Below are positions 36,414 through 48,833 of a stretch of DNA of 64,000 nt, piece by piece. The stretch covers positions 6,195,411 to 6,259,410 of the forward strand of contig NC_089317.1 in the NCBI RefSeq assembly GCF_036669915.1, read 5' to 3'. Made by a program: the position numbers and the translations under genes. The notes under the pieces were generated by a model. The model did not search any database, was not told the origin of the DNA, and was given only the letters and a program-made list of their open reading frames with translations. Every line of letters begins with the position of its first letter. Position 1 is the stretch's first letter. The stretch comes from Pocillopora verrucosa. Its lineage: Eukaryota; Cnidaria; Anthozoa; Scleractinia; Pocilloporidae.

Positions 36414-39400
36414 TTAAATTTCCTCAGCAACGATGAGAGAAGCGCCTTTCTTAGCGGACGTACGGCGTCGGCTGATGATGACAACGGCAACGATAAGTCC
36501 AATGGCCACAGTTCCTAAAACTCCAACCAAGGCTGCCACCAATATGACCATGTTACTGTCACTCTCTGATTCAGTATAGTGCTTGGTTTCAGCTGAATAA
36601 ATTTAAAAAGATGGTGTTCAGTCAGAGATGGCACCAAAAGACACTTATTAGAGGACCTGTCCCCACCAACTAGGCGCCAAGAACAGGCAAAATACGCAAC
36701 ACTCACCCTCCTCATTTGTCGACTGCTTAAGTTTCACCGGTCCAACGTACAGCTCGGCACTCAGTTCTTCTTCTAACCCTTCTGTGGTTGACCTTCGTCT
36801 CCTCTTAGATGGTTGACAGCCCTTGGCGCACCGTGATTGGTCATCGCCTTTTCGGCAAACCGTCAACTTGCAATGGATAAAGACGTCATCGTAGTTCTCT
36901 TTGAAGCGGAAAGCGGCAAGGTTAAAGAAATGCTCGGAATTTTCACCGTAGTCGTACTCCAAAGTGTTGTCTCTCGAGCAGCTGAGGAGAGAGAAACGGC
37001 AAAGTTTGTTTATCTTTATTTCTTGTTTCCGGTGTTATAGCCAAATATAACACTTCATAATTGTTTCTGATAGCTACTTTAAATTTAGCAAAGCTCAGCA
37101 GGATTTTGATGTGACGCACCATAGCATACATTGGATGTATCCAATCGTTAAACCTACTTTGAAAGCAATCACTATTGTGGACATGGTAAATTATGGTCTT
37201 TATAACGAAAAAAAAATAATTATAAGGATTGCACAGGTACTTCACCAACCATAATACAAAAAGCAGTCAATTGTGGGGCATGCACAACGGATCAATTCCA
37301 GCTAACTGCGTGCTAATGTCCCTTACAAGTGTTTTAAGATAAACGCAAGAAACGACTGGTTTCACGCAAATTTACGTTAAAATGAAAAACTTTTTTAGAG
37401 GCAGCAAAATTCACTTTTTCGACAAAAATTACTCATTAAGCGGTTTCTTTCGATTTACTATTATTTCTGAATTTTGTGAAAAATGTAAACGGTTTTTAAC
37501 ACTAATGTGCTGCAACTTTTCCCTGACAGCTTGAAAGGGCAATATTGGGCGGACTCTTAAAAGTTTTGACATCTGTACGTGCGCAGACGTTTGACTTTCG
37601 AGTTAGCCAAGCACATGATGTGATCTAAAGAATGAAACACTCATTTTATCGTCAGCTCAAAAAGTATGACTTACGCTTTATCAATAATAAGATGGTCAGG
37701 AGTGGAATCGTAACTTGATGATGCCGTGGCCTTGCAGAGATCGGGGAATACAACCAATTCACTGTCGCCAGACTCCACCCGGAATCCAAAGTACATCTTC
37801 TGACCCAAACCAACTTCCTTTGGAAACTCAGTAACTGTTTCGCTGTTACTTCCGTCCTCGTACATGTCCATGAAGTACGTAAAGTTGCCAATACCCTCTG
37901 AAAATAGAGGGGAAATATTTAACGTTCTTTAATTTCTCGAGTACAAACACCCGTCCACATATACAGAGTGTTGGTTCGATTTGGTTTGCAATATAATTCG
38001 CAATTTCAAGGATATGCCTTTTTATGTTGTTTTGTTTTGTTTTTTCATAATTATTTTTTGTCCCTAAATTCTCCTCTGATGGAATCATTAAAGCGCTTTC
38101 CGAAAGGGTGTCGTAAAACTAACACCAAAATTATGGCAACGGCTTCATTTTAAGAATATACCTTTTAGCGCTACTAAGAACTCAAAGTTAAAACAACCAA
38201 ACTGCCTAAAGCGCGGGAAAACTCGGGCGACCAAATCGTGATCGGCTTTAGTTTTCTATCTTATTGGTTAAGAGAGAAGCGGTGGCTAGTTTTCTGTACC
38301 AATCACAGAGCGAATTAAAGAAAGACCAATGCAATCTCGGATTACTTTCGCTTCTCATTCGTGTTTTGCTCTTTTAAAACAAATTTTGTACAACACCTGC
38401 ATTTGAGAGGACGAGAGTAGTCTGAGGATTGTACGACACTTTTGACAGGACAGCCTTCTTGTCATATCCACAGCTGAACGGAATAACTTCGTAATGGTCA
38501 CGGACTATATTCGTATCATTCGGTGGCAAGCCAGCCTTCAAGTAAACCATGTTCTTGTAGTAAATCTTCTTTCCGTCATCCTCCTGCATGGTTTTGCACT
38601 CCTCCAGTCCAAACGTGAATTTGACCATTTCATCATCCTTGTAACCAGCCACGCATTTCATGTCCTCAAGATGCAGAACGGAGTCGTTGACGACGAGTCC
38701 TGGGTAATCTGCAAGCTTAAGGGTCACTTCTATATAGTCTGGTCGGCACATAATGTCGATTTCTGAAAATAAATAAGGACAAAAAACAAATAAAAGTATT
38801 ATCGAGTGTTCCAAGCTAGTTAACATGATCTGTGACAGCAAATGCGTCACTGCTCAGTAAAAGTTCAGTCCAATCCCATTGCTATCATCGCGAATGAAGG
38901 AGCACAAGAAGCTCAGTCAAGAAAAATTAGGACAGTCTCTCAAGGGCTATTCCCTTCTCTTTTGTTCCCAAAAGATCACCAACAATGTGCTGAACGGATT
39001 GATGCGACGCTCAATTATTAAGATGCGCAATGCAAACAAGGGCTTTGAAATAAAACTAAAAAATTTAAGACCAGCTTCAAATACAAATACTGTCCAATAA
39101 TGTGGAACTTCGTAAAATTACAGGTAGCGCATTCATTATTTTTCCCCAATAACAAAGTTAATTTTAGATTTTAATTATTCCGATTTTTTTATTTAAATAT
39201 ATTTGCTCCAGGAACATGTATGTTTTATTAGAATTAAACTTATTTGATAGAGGAAAATATAATGCCAATAATATGTGCACAACAAAGATTTATAGAACCA
39301 GCTTTGCAAGCACCGATACAGGGTTCGTCTCTTGAAAATATAGGCCGTCTGACAGTAGAAATTTACCTATGTTTAAATATATTTGTTTTATTTTTCTTTG

Positions 39401-41202
39401 GCATTTGTTTGGTTTTGTTTTGTTTTTGCTGGTTCCAAATGCAGTCTAACGCAGAGCAGCAAAAAATCTATAAGTTGACCACATACTGATCGATCTCAGT
39501 TGTGATCAGAAACTAAAAGTTTTGCCATATCGCTTCGTTTTATGCATATGAAAATATTCTTATCATTGTTTTTAATTTCGCATAATTGAAGATTCCAGAA
39601 CAATATCCAATGAGGAGAAAGGTTGGAGTGTGCACGCAATCGGATAAAAAATGATCGGGTCTTGAAAAAGAACACGGCTGTTTGCTTTTAAGTAATTTCT
39701 GAGTATTGAGCAGCGTCTTCATGATTTGATGTAAACAAATTTGCTACGTGCTAGCATAAAGGTTTTCTAAGACTAAAATCATAATATGATCACGCTTCGC
39801 TGATTCACCCGGGAACAATACACTTGTCTAGCTGCGAACTAACAAAACCAGACATGCCTGAGTGAAACGTCTCTAGAAACAAAAGACTTCAAGATATTTT
39901 GCTCAAATGGAATATGATTAAGTATTTCTGGTAAACTCTGGATTGTGTTTAGTATATTAGCATTTATAGGGCAGACGTTCCTGCGACTGGAATAATCCCG
40001 GTAATGCGCTCTTTGCTCCAAATGGTAAGACACCGTAAGATATTGAATATAAAGAAAAGTTATATGGACTTGGCATTCTGAATACCCGCCCCCGACGGCA
40101 ACGGCAAGCAAACATCTTAGAAAGCTATATAAACAGAACTGCGCCTTATGCAAATGAATTTTAGTTCCTTGCTGCAGAGGATCGTGTGATAGGAACATGA
40201 ATAATGTGCAGATGCTTGAAAAAAAAGTATATTTTTTTGCGAAAGATCTCTGTTCCAAAGATGGCCAGACAAAGGCCATTTGTTATGCAATGTAATTGTT
40301 TAAGTTCTTCTAAAATTCATTGATTAACACACGAGGTGTGTGAAAAAGAAAAATGCGCAAGCGACAGCCAAGAATTTCAAGTCATATGGCATCAAACTAT
40401 GGACTGACAGCGTTTTGTTTGCCATGTAACGAGTTCACTTCGACCTTCCAAATCACAATTAAAGCGCACAACTGCGGAACACTTCAGATCAAAATGTAAA
40501 TACTGAGTAGATTTACGAATTATGCACTCACTTGCTTCGGTAGCCAAAGTTATGTTTCCACCGCCATTAGATGCTGAAGCTAAAATAAAGATAAAACACA
40601 ATCAATAAAACAGAACAGAGCACGCAAAAGGTGCATCAGAGAGTAAGGTAAACAGTACCTCAGAAGAGCAAGCGCATCACGAATAGCTCCTGTAATTGAT
40701 TTTTTGACATGGCCCCACCTAATGAATTGATTTTGAACTTTCAAGCTGGGCTTTCGGGTTATTAGTATTTGGAGTTTCATGACGATATATGCCCATTTAA
40801 TAGCTGTGTAACCATCTTATGATATTGAAACGAAAGTTTAGGGCTTCCAAGAGCGAAACTCTGTTGGAACAGAATTTAAGCAATCTATGCGCTTCAGTAA
40901 TTCCTGCGTTAGTACGTTGTATCGACGGTGAGCACATGTGTTGAATTACGAGAGAACGCTTTGAGAGAAAGTTGCATTCAAACTTAGCAATGTCTTAGCG
41001 TTCAGCAAAACTCGACGTGGTTTCCGGAATTCGAAAGTAAGTAAGACTCAGCGAATTGAAAACTAGATGGTACAAGTTATGAACACTAAAGGGACAATAA
41101 AGTTTGAAGCTAAAATATTTCGTCCCTTCTACAAATAAAAACAAATTTTAGCATACCTAGTGCAAGACAGAGCGAGACGCACACAAGAGCGAAGGCCTTC
41201 AT
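36414..41202 (-). CDS. ZP-domain type I membrane protein without CUB domains (378 aa, complete model)
   Basis: Six exons read right to left: 41157-41202 (signal peptide, MKAFALVCVSLCLAL), 40532-40579 (16-residue linker, GGGNITLATEAS), 38397-38762 (ZP-N, residues 32-153), 37675-37897 (154-228), 36707-36981 (ZP-C, 228-319) and 36414-36592 (membrane exon, to 378). All sites are GT-AG and phases sum to 1137 nt including the stop. A basic RRRR site lies at about 288-291, a helix at about 334-359 and a 19-residue tail follows. It is the smallest of three tandem paralogues. It has the same ZP exon lengths (366, 223, 179) as the 660-aa gene but no CUB exons, and only 0.6 kb separates its signal and linker exons. 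ZP proteins of this form assemble into apical or skeletal matrix in animals; localisation here is inferred. Confidence 0.88.
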
Positions 41203-42405
41203 TTCTTTCTTTTAGATAGAATGAACAATCCTGCTCAGGAACACACAAGCGCTTGTAGCCGTCTCAATTGCCGACTGACTGACCGAACCGTACGCCACAA
41301 AAGTCGCACACCTGCTTTTGAAGCAGAGCGTGACGAATTGAACGCTGTTAATTAGTCGCTCAGAAAAAGGCGGTGAATGCCCTTTATTGTTTTGGCGGGA
41401 GGAACAAAGTACTCAGGGCCTTCGAGATAAAACTGATTGAATAAATTAGTATTGGGAAACTTTATCTCGCTGTGGTTGTTTGGCTAATTGCGCGTTTAGC
41501 AAGTTTTGTGACTTTTATCGCCTGTTTGGTTTGGAATCATTCTGAAAGTGATATGGAGGACTCAATATTTGCTTTTTTGGTTTCTTTGCTGAAGGTCGCT
41601 AAATGTAATTATAAGTGTTTTTTTAGCGGAGTAGACTGCAAAGAGGCATTTGATGAACTTTTTGGATCATTGAAGTCATGTTTAAGAACCTCAAAGCACA
41701 CAATGATTTTCAACCATTTGTTGACCGGTTGATGCAATGTGAAATCCACTTCGAGGGTGAAAAATGCTTCAATATTTTTGAAAAACAGAGCGTTCAAAAT
41801 CATATATTTATAGCATATTTAGAAAAGCTATACTTGACACTCTTTGTCAGTTGTAGAAACTTCACGAGTTTAAAACGATGAGACTAGAAAGGTGATAAAG
41901 AAGGCCAAACGTGATAGGATAATGAACAAAACCACAAAATTGTAAACACGGCACGACATGCGCAGTACACCCCTCGCAACCTCAACCCACCCTCTCCGTT
42001 AGGGCTTTATAAGGGAATGAAGCGTTTTGATATCGGCGTTTCATTTGTACAACACATTAAAGTTAAGTTCATTTGAGCCATGAAGTCTGGCTCATTTAAC
42101 TTAACCCAATCAATGACGATCTTAAACAGAAAATTTATAACCACTTTTGACCATGTGTTCACCGTTGAGGGGCTAACTTCTTTTCTCCTGTTTGTTCTTT
42201 GGATATGTAAATTATCTTTACCAAGAGGGAAAACTTTAAGGAATGGTTTACCGGGGAGGAGAAAAGCTAAACCAGCGAGAGCGACCAAAAACGAACAGGG
42301 CTGGTAACAAAATGCGAAAGCTAACGAGAGTTGAAATACTCAAACTTGAGAACAGTTTGTCAATTTCCATAAGAGGCACAAGTAACTCCTTTACCATTGG
42401 TTCAT
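41203..42405. other. Intergenic, no gene recognised
   Basis: Spacer between the 378-aa ZP gene start and the Calx-beta gene end. Open frames at 41472-41881 on both strands show no recognisable domain. No obvious TATA box is seen near 41202. Confidence 0.5.
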
Positions 42406-44052
42406 TTACTTACGGGGCTTATCATTGTCAATGATTTTGACGGTAGCAGATGCAGGACTGCCAATTCTGGCACTTGGACGGGAGGGACCCAAGAGCTGCA
42501 AAGAGAGCTGGATTGATTCGTCGCTTTCGATTACGTCATCATCTATGATGGGGATGTTAACCTCTTTTGACGCTTCGCCTGACAAAAATGATACCCTTAA
42601 ACCAGCGGTTGGGACGTAATCTTCGCCACTTACGGCCGTTCCGTCGGCAACAGTTACGCTAGGAGGAAAAAGACAACAATAGGTGGCATCGCCAAAACAA
42701 CAAAGGAAGAAGCGTTTAATTTACTAGAAAAGTAGTTTACAATTGCCGGTAACTTTTTGCTCCCAAACATGGTCATCAATTAGCTACAGAAGTGTTCAAC
42801 CGTAGAAAAGAGTAACTATCGGCTTCTTTAAAACTCTTGCCAGAATGCTAAGAAAGATTATTGGAGATTTTTTATTTATTTACAGGAGAACTCTGTTGGT
42901 TAACGAAAAAGAGCTTAACTGTATGTATTCCTGAAGACCGGATCAAAACCTTCTTATCCACAAAAAAAAAAAGCCTTTTTCACCACAAGGACTTGCACTG
43001 ATACAAATTTTACTTCTTTCGTGTATTTAGGTATCTAGTTTGTGGGAACCAACAAAGAAAACCAGGATAAGGGAGAAAAAACGAGGGGAGATAAGGACTG
43101 ATGGAGGTTTAAAGCGAAGAAAATCAGTCAGATTCTTGTAGATAAACCTTTTTAGGAGAATATTTGTAATATAATAGAGTAGAGCTTGTACGTATGCCTA
43201 CCTGAGAGTCCCAGATTCCGCTGTATTGCCAACATTTTCAATCACGACGATTGCGTTTAATGCTGACTCGGAGACGTCGAATTCTGGAGATCGAAACTGA
43301 AACACGGCTGGATCTGTTCAATAAGGGAAAAGCTTCAATAATGAGTTCTCCAAGGTATATAAATAGCATAGTTGAGAAAGGTTACCTTTCGTGGTTATAC
43401 GAAGGAAGAAATGTAAAAAAAGGGAAAATGGAAAATATAAGGAAGGAAAGGACGTAATATAACCAGAGATAGAGATGGCCCAGTAAAGTAAATTTCTTCC
43501 GCTCAAGCTCTCTCCACAAGTTGATTGACAATCTTCGAAACGTTTACTTTCCGATCTTAAGTCCACAAATCCAGCAGTCCGTGCCACGTTCAATTATTTG
43601 ACATACTGTTTCCAAAACAAAAATACATCCTCGTGAGAAGTCACGGCGAACTGTTTTTAAATATAACTTTACGAAATACTGCGAAAGATTCATAGTTATT
43701 TGAGATTTAGCAGACAAACGAGTGTTTGCATTTGTTTCAAGCGAAGTACGTTCTACATGTATGTCACACCCCGCGATCAGATCGCTCGTTCGCTGAATTC
43801 GCACTGAAGCATGACGGATTAGCATTTAGCTTTCCTTTATTGCAAGCACCCTTAATGGCTTCCTGCGTGAAAAAAAAATGTCATTATAGTTATCTAGAAA
43901 AGGAAGAAATCATTCGCTTGGCATCGTAAGATACCTAGCAAAATACATCGTGATATTCTAGGCAGCAAGTTGTTGTTGTTTACAAAGTTATTCAACCAAC
44001 CTTGTGCGAAGCACATGTGGGCAAGAAACGCAAACAATATGAATCCCTTCAT
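42406..44052 (-). CDS. Small secreted Calx-beta domain protein (about 138 aa)
   Basis: Three exons read right to left: 44001-44052 (signal peptide, MKGFILFAFLAHMCFAQ), 43202-43313 (FQFRSPEFDVSESALNAIVV) and 42406-42658 (SGEDYVP, IDDDVIESDES, TVKIIDNDKP). Together they form a single Calx-beta module: the hydrophobic-F-x-V-x-E start, the G-x-D-Y motif, the acidic DDD-x-x-E-x-D-E Ca2+-binding stretch and the final V-x-I-x-D-N-D. Reading through gives DNDKPRK then TAA at 42408-42406. However, CCCC/GTAAGT at 42414 is also a good donor, so a further exon is possible. Calx-beta domains normally occur in long multidomain proteins, so a one-domain secreted form is notable. Function is probably extracellular calcium-dependent binding, by family inference. 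Confidence 0.78.
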
Positions 44053-44236
44053 GGCTGAATCATCTACTTGCTTGATGAGGCCTTATTCTCTGTGAGAGGT
44101 AATGAAAACAAAGAGCCTAAAAACTAGGAAAGCGAACGACACCTCCTGTTGCAACGAAGCAGAAAGGCGAGAGTTGCGCTGCGCTCCAGATCAGCCGATT
44201 AACTACTCAGCCATGAAGGCTCGGGCAGGCGGCATG

Positions 44237-44245
44237 TATATAAAG
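44237..44245. promoter_or_regulatory. TATA-like box near the Calx-beta gene
   Basis: TATATAAAG on the plus strand (CTTTATATA on minus), about 185 bases upstream of the Calx-beta start codon. The orientation fits the plus strand better, so it may not serve that gene. Confidence 0.25.
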
Positions 44246-44978
44246 TGATTCATGAATAACAATCGCACTTAATCCTAAAAGACAGCTATCACTCTCAGAG
44301 CAAAGTAGCTAGAGGCAGACACCAAAAGCCCACACTGACATGTTTACTCTGAGCCAGCCATCTAAGGCTTACAATCTTAAAAATTTCTTGCAAACAACGG
44401 TCATTGCCAACTGTTTAGCAAAGAAACTGAATCATTAAATAAGAGAGATAAGGGGTCTTCTAAGCCCCGCCTTTGCTCGCAATTGAAAACACGACCATGG
44501 GGACTTCAATGTGGCCCATAAATCAATTTAAAGAGATTAGGACTGATAACATCTAAACAGCTCGTCAGCTTTGCGGTTTAAGAATTTGCTAGTTGCACGA
44601 CTAAAGACATTTTGCTAAGTCGCATTGAGTTCATTTTCATGAAACAGCGGCGCATTTCTTTAAGCAGTTGATGTAAAAAAATCAAGATTTTGAAACATTT
44701 TTACTTTGTCCTCAATTACTCTGCTAAACACCATAAGCCTCCAGGCACTTTTGCATACGGATGGTTAACACTAACTAACGTTGACAACTTGCATCAACAC
44801 GTTGTCTACCAAAGACGAAATGAGAACATGCAAACAAAATAGTGAAGAAAAAAACTCAATTTTCTGTAAATAATAACTGAAAATGTGTGGTAATAGTGGC
44901 TAGAAGGGGAATTCAATCGATAAATGAATGCCCAACGCATGTTTCAACTGCTGCACAGCTTGGTTCGTCAGACAGAAA

Positions 44979-45034
44979 ATTAATAATAATAATAATAATA
45001 ATGCTTATAATAATAATAACAATAATAATAATAG
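44979..45034. repeat. (AAT)n microsatellite
   Basis: Two AAT runs split by ATGCTTAT. Further degenerate AAT/AAC repeats follow at 45226-45270 and 45300-45370. Confidence 0.85.
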
Positions 45035-47770
45035 TCTTTTATCCACTCTAATCACTAAAAATATTTACAAATATTATGATAAAATCCTTTTAAAAAAATC
45101 GAAAAATGCATTAAAATGTCTAATAAAAATCTAAGAAAAACTAACAAATACACGCTTGAACTTTCAAGTAGGACAAGATAATAAAAGAAAGAATAAAACC
45201 TTGCAAGTTCGCTACCGATACAAAATGATAACAATAATAGCAATAATAACAATAGTAATAACAATAAAGTACTAGCTGTGTTGGTACTAATGAGATATCT
45301 ATAATAGTAATGATTATAATGATAACAATAATTATGATAATAATTCTAATGATAACACTAATAATAGATAAAATATTGACAACAAAACAAAAAAGATAAA
45401 AAATCGAAAATAAAACACAATCAAAGAGGAAAAAACGAAAAGACCAGCGAACGTAAAAAGAAAATACTTAATCATTTTAAAAGAATCCATTCCTATTTAA
45501 TCTAATTGCCAGTGGTACAATGTTTTAGGTTAATATGATATATTAACTAAAATTAAGATGTTTATAATTGCCCAATAAAGTTACCCCGGTGTCGCCAGAC
45601 ATCACTATCTCTCTGTCTCTCTGTTAAACACACAATATTAATAACATTTCAAGTATCTGTGAACTTTAAATCATAAATAAATATATAGAGATTTAAATCT
45701 AAAAAAATAATTTAAGAGGCCATCCACTTTATTCCAATAGTTCAGACATCATGACTTTTGATCTACAAATAATTAGAAAACTCCGCGAAATCACTTAGAA
45801 GTGATTTCATAAAAAACGGTGGTTTTTATTTAATATAATTTTTTGTCCCCTTATATTGCATTTAAAACTACTTTACATCCCCATTAAATGTTTGACTGGT
45901 CGACCATTTACCAACTTTTGCTTCATAAATAGGACAATTTCTGCTTCGCATCACAATGTTTTCATTATTCACTGAGACCTTAAATTGTTTTCATAACCCT
46001 ATGTTGCATCCGTTGTACAAGTTCTATGTCATAACGAATGATTAATTTCGATTCGATACAAATTGGTGCACTGATATAAGTACTTCAAAAAATCATCAAA
46101 GTTACATTAGGAGCAATTACGGAAGCCTTGATGAGAAACAATGCACTATATACAAGTTTGTACTTACTCTTGGAGCGAAGTCAATCTTGAGATGCGATGT
46201 GAAGAGTGCGAAAGGAGTCAATAGCTAATGAACCCTACATTCTCAGAATCCTGAGCGTTGATTGGTTGCAATTGTGGTCTGGTTTTCATTGTCACGCACG
46301 TTCTCTACGCTTGTGTCACGCCATCAAAATGTAATCACTGTCCCGTAACGTTATGAGGACATTTTGGCGTCCAAAAGTTTATGTCTTTTCGAATTTTCCT
46401 GAAATTAGTTATCCAGTTTTTACATCTGATGTTAGTCACTCATGCTAAAAAACGATGCCACAGCTTTAGAAAAGCCTGTACCGTTATTAAAAGCCGAGCG
46501 GTTGGGCGCGAGGTTTCTAAATATACGGAACCAGTTATATTGGCAATTAACATTGAAACATTTCGTGACTGGCTGGCGTCAAAAAACGCCACAGTTGAAT
46601 AATATCTTCCACTAAAAACAGGAAGAGCTTAGAGAGGTTAGTCAGAAAATGAAGCTACCTCATTCATTCGCACTCAACATCAAAGCATTTCGCCGAATAG
46701 CTGATGTCAAAACCTTACTCATTGAAATTGTCGCAAAAGTGATATTATTATTGATAGTAGCTTCGAGAGGTTTCTTAGAATATCGCGTCAATTCATGTGT
46801 ACGCACTAGACATCAAAACATTTGATTACAAGGCTGACGTGATCAGGCAGGTATTATTTTCAATAGTCCTAATCCTCCACCCCCTGAAATGCTCTTCATT
46901 CTGTTCCCCCAAAAAATAATAAAATAATAACCCTTGAAACAAGAAATTCCGTCTGAGCTTTCCCGCCCCACAATCCTCAAGGATTATTTCGTAACCTCTT
47001 GTAGTCTTGCAAATTTTCCGGTCCAAGTCATATCATGATCATACTAGTTGAGGTTTTTTTGAAGTTTTGAAGGTTTATAGCGTACCACTGATGCTCTGAA
47101 TAAATTGTATACCTTAAAGCTTCTCCAGATAAAAAAATTTGATACAATTCGGATAAAGTAACTCACTTTTTTTTCTAATATTCTGTCTTGCATAAACATG
47201 ATGAAATATTTATGAGATACATTTTTCTTACCAACATCGTCTTCATTTTTATTGATCGATGTTTTTATGTCTTATGATTTTTTCCAATGTCACGAATTTA
47301 CTGTTCGAGGGAAGAATTTTTAAAAAAGGACTTGTTTTATATTATGGTACAGCGTGACTGGCCCTCTTTTCGACGAGACATTTTTTTGTGTTATTTCCGA
47401 CAAACTAACGATTTTCCCAGTATTCGCCTAGAATCTTCCAACTATCCCATGAATTTGAAATGAAATATCTAAAAGAAGATTTTTATTTAGAAAGAATTAA
47501 AATAAACGGAACATTTTACAAAAAATTTACATGGATTAGATAGAGATTTAATTTATATTAAGCTTTCACTAAAAACTTTCCCCCTTAAATAAATAAATTT
47601 TGCGCTGTCCCACAAGGGACTCCCTGAAAACAATAATAAAAAATCTCTACAAATAAAAAACAAATGCTCCGAATAAATTGTATTCTTCAAATAAAATGGG
47701 TTCTGCATGGGGTTTATGATGTCGCATCATGAGGAAAAAATGGGACAATTATTCTCTCTTGGTTCAATGA

Positions 47771-48007
47771 TCACAATCTCAAACATTCTATCGCTACGTT
47801 CAGCCAACCTGATCGAATCTTCACAATTTCAAACGTTTTTGCTGCGTTCAGCAAATCTCGTCGAATGTTCACAGTCTCAAACGTTTTCACTACGTTCAGC
47901 AAACCTCGTCGAATGTTCACGGTCTCAAAAATTTTAGCTACGTTCAGCAAACGTCGTTGAATATTCACAGTCTGAAACGTTTTCGGTAAGTTCAGCAAAC
48001 CTCGTCG
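47771..48007. repeat. 48-bp minisatellite, about five units
   Basis: Units begin TCACAGTCTCAAACGTTTT and continue with CTACGTTCAGCAAACCTCGTCGAATGT. Starts are at 47771, 47821, 47869, 47917 and 47965. The first unit is 50 bp and the others 48. Because 48 is a multiple of three, both strands stay open and give 16-residue peptide repeats, but there is no other sign of coding. Confidence 0.85.
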
Positions 48008-48758
48008 CAGGGAGTTTATCCGCCAGTTTCAAAGTAGGCATTCGTAGATTCTCGTAGAAGGACCGTGGATGTCGCATTTCACAGAGAATTTGTTTATTGT
48101 TTCCCAAAATTCTACATTCGAATAATTCATTCCAGAAACGACGTTAAAACTCGTAAATTTTCGCTTCCACTTCGAGCCGCCGATCGCTTCAAAAATCACG
48201 AAATACTGACTAACTTACTTACGACATAATGGTATTACCGTTACTGGTATTTGCGGCGTTAATTATTTTCTGTTATTTGCGGCGTTCAATCTTTTTTTCT
48301 CTTTTTGCAGCGTTTTTAGGTGCAATGTGTCTTTCCTTCAGAACGAGCCATCATTAAATCACGTAATGTGTTTCAATTGAAAAAATCTAAATTCCAAATT
48401 TATCGATAAGCGAAATTTTATATCTGGGGAAACCCCCACAGGGGAAAAATCCTAGTATAAAAATAAACGAAGGTTTTCCGATGTCACACCATCGAAATCA
48501 AAATAGCAGTGCAGTTGTTTTACCAAACTACAGAAAGCTTTGAGGAAAACTTAAATTTGAGAGATTCAAAACAGCTCTGTTTGTAAAATGGAGACTTACA
48601 TTCTGCTGAGGGTCTATTTTTTTAAATTATTTTTCTTGGTGTAGGACAGCGTGAAGTAAAACCTAAATAACGTGACGTCATTGTTCTGCTCTGGTGATGC
48701 AATCATTACAAGAACGTAGCAATACGTACCTGGTGTTAGTAAGTTCCGCATCTTTTTT

Positions 48759-48766
48759 TATAAAAG
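48759..48766 (+). promoter_or_regulatory. TATA box of the dehydrogenase-like gene
   Basis: TATAAAAG, a consensus TATA box, lies 68 bases upstream of the start codon at 48834. That leaves room for a 5' UTR of about 40 bases. Confidence 0.5.
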
Positions 48767-48833
48767 TGCTTCTGGCTTCAACGTCGTACAAGCTTTCAGA
48801 CGAGGACTTGCCATAAAAAAATCTCAGGAAAAA

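Larger units (their letters stand above)
44053..48833. other. AT-rich non-coding region with simple repeats
   Basis: No gene recognised over 4.8 kb apart from the regulatory and repeat features listed separately. It holds AAT-type microsatellites at 44979-45420 and a minisatellite at 47771-48007. Open frames (46381-46602, 47707-47937) are explained by low complexity or by the minisatellite. Confidence 0.55.
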
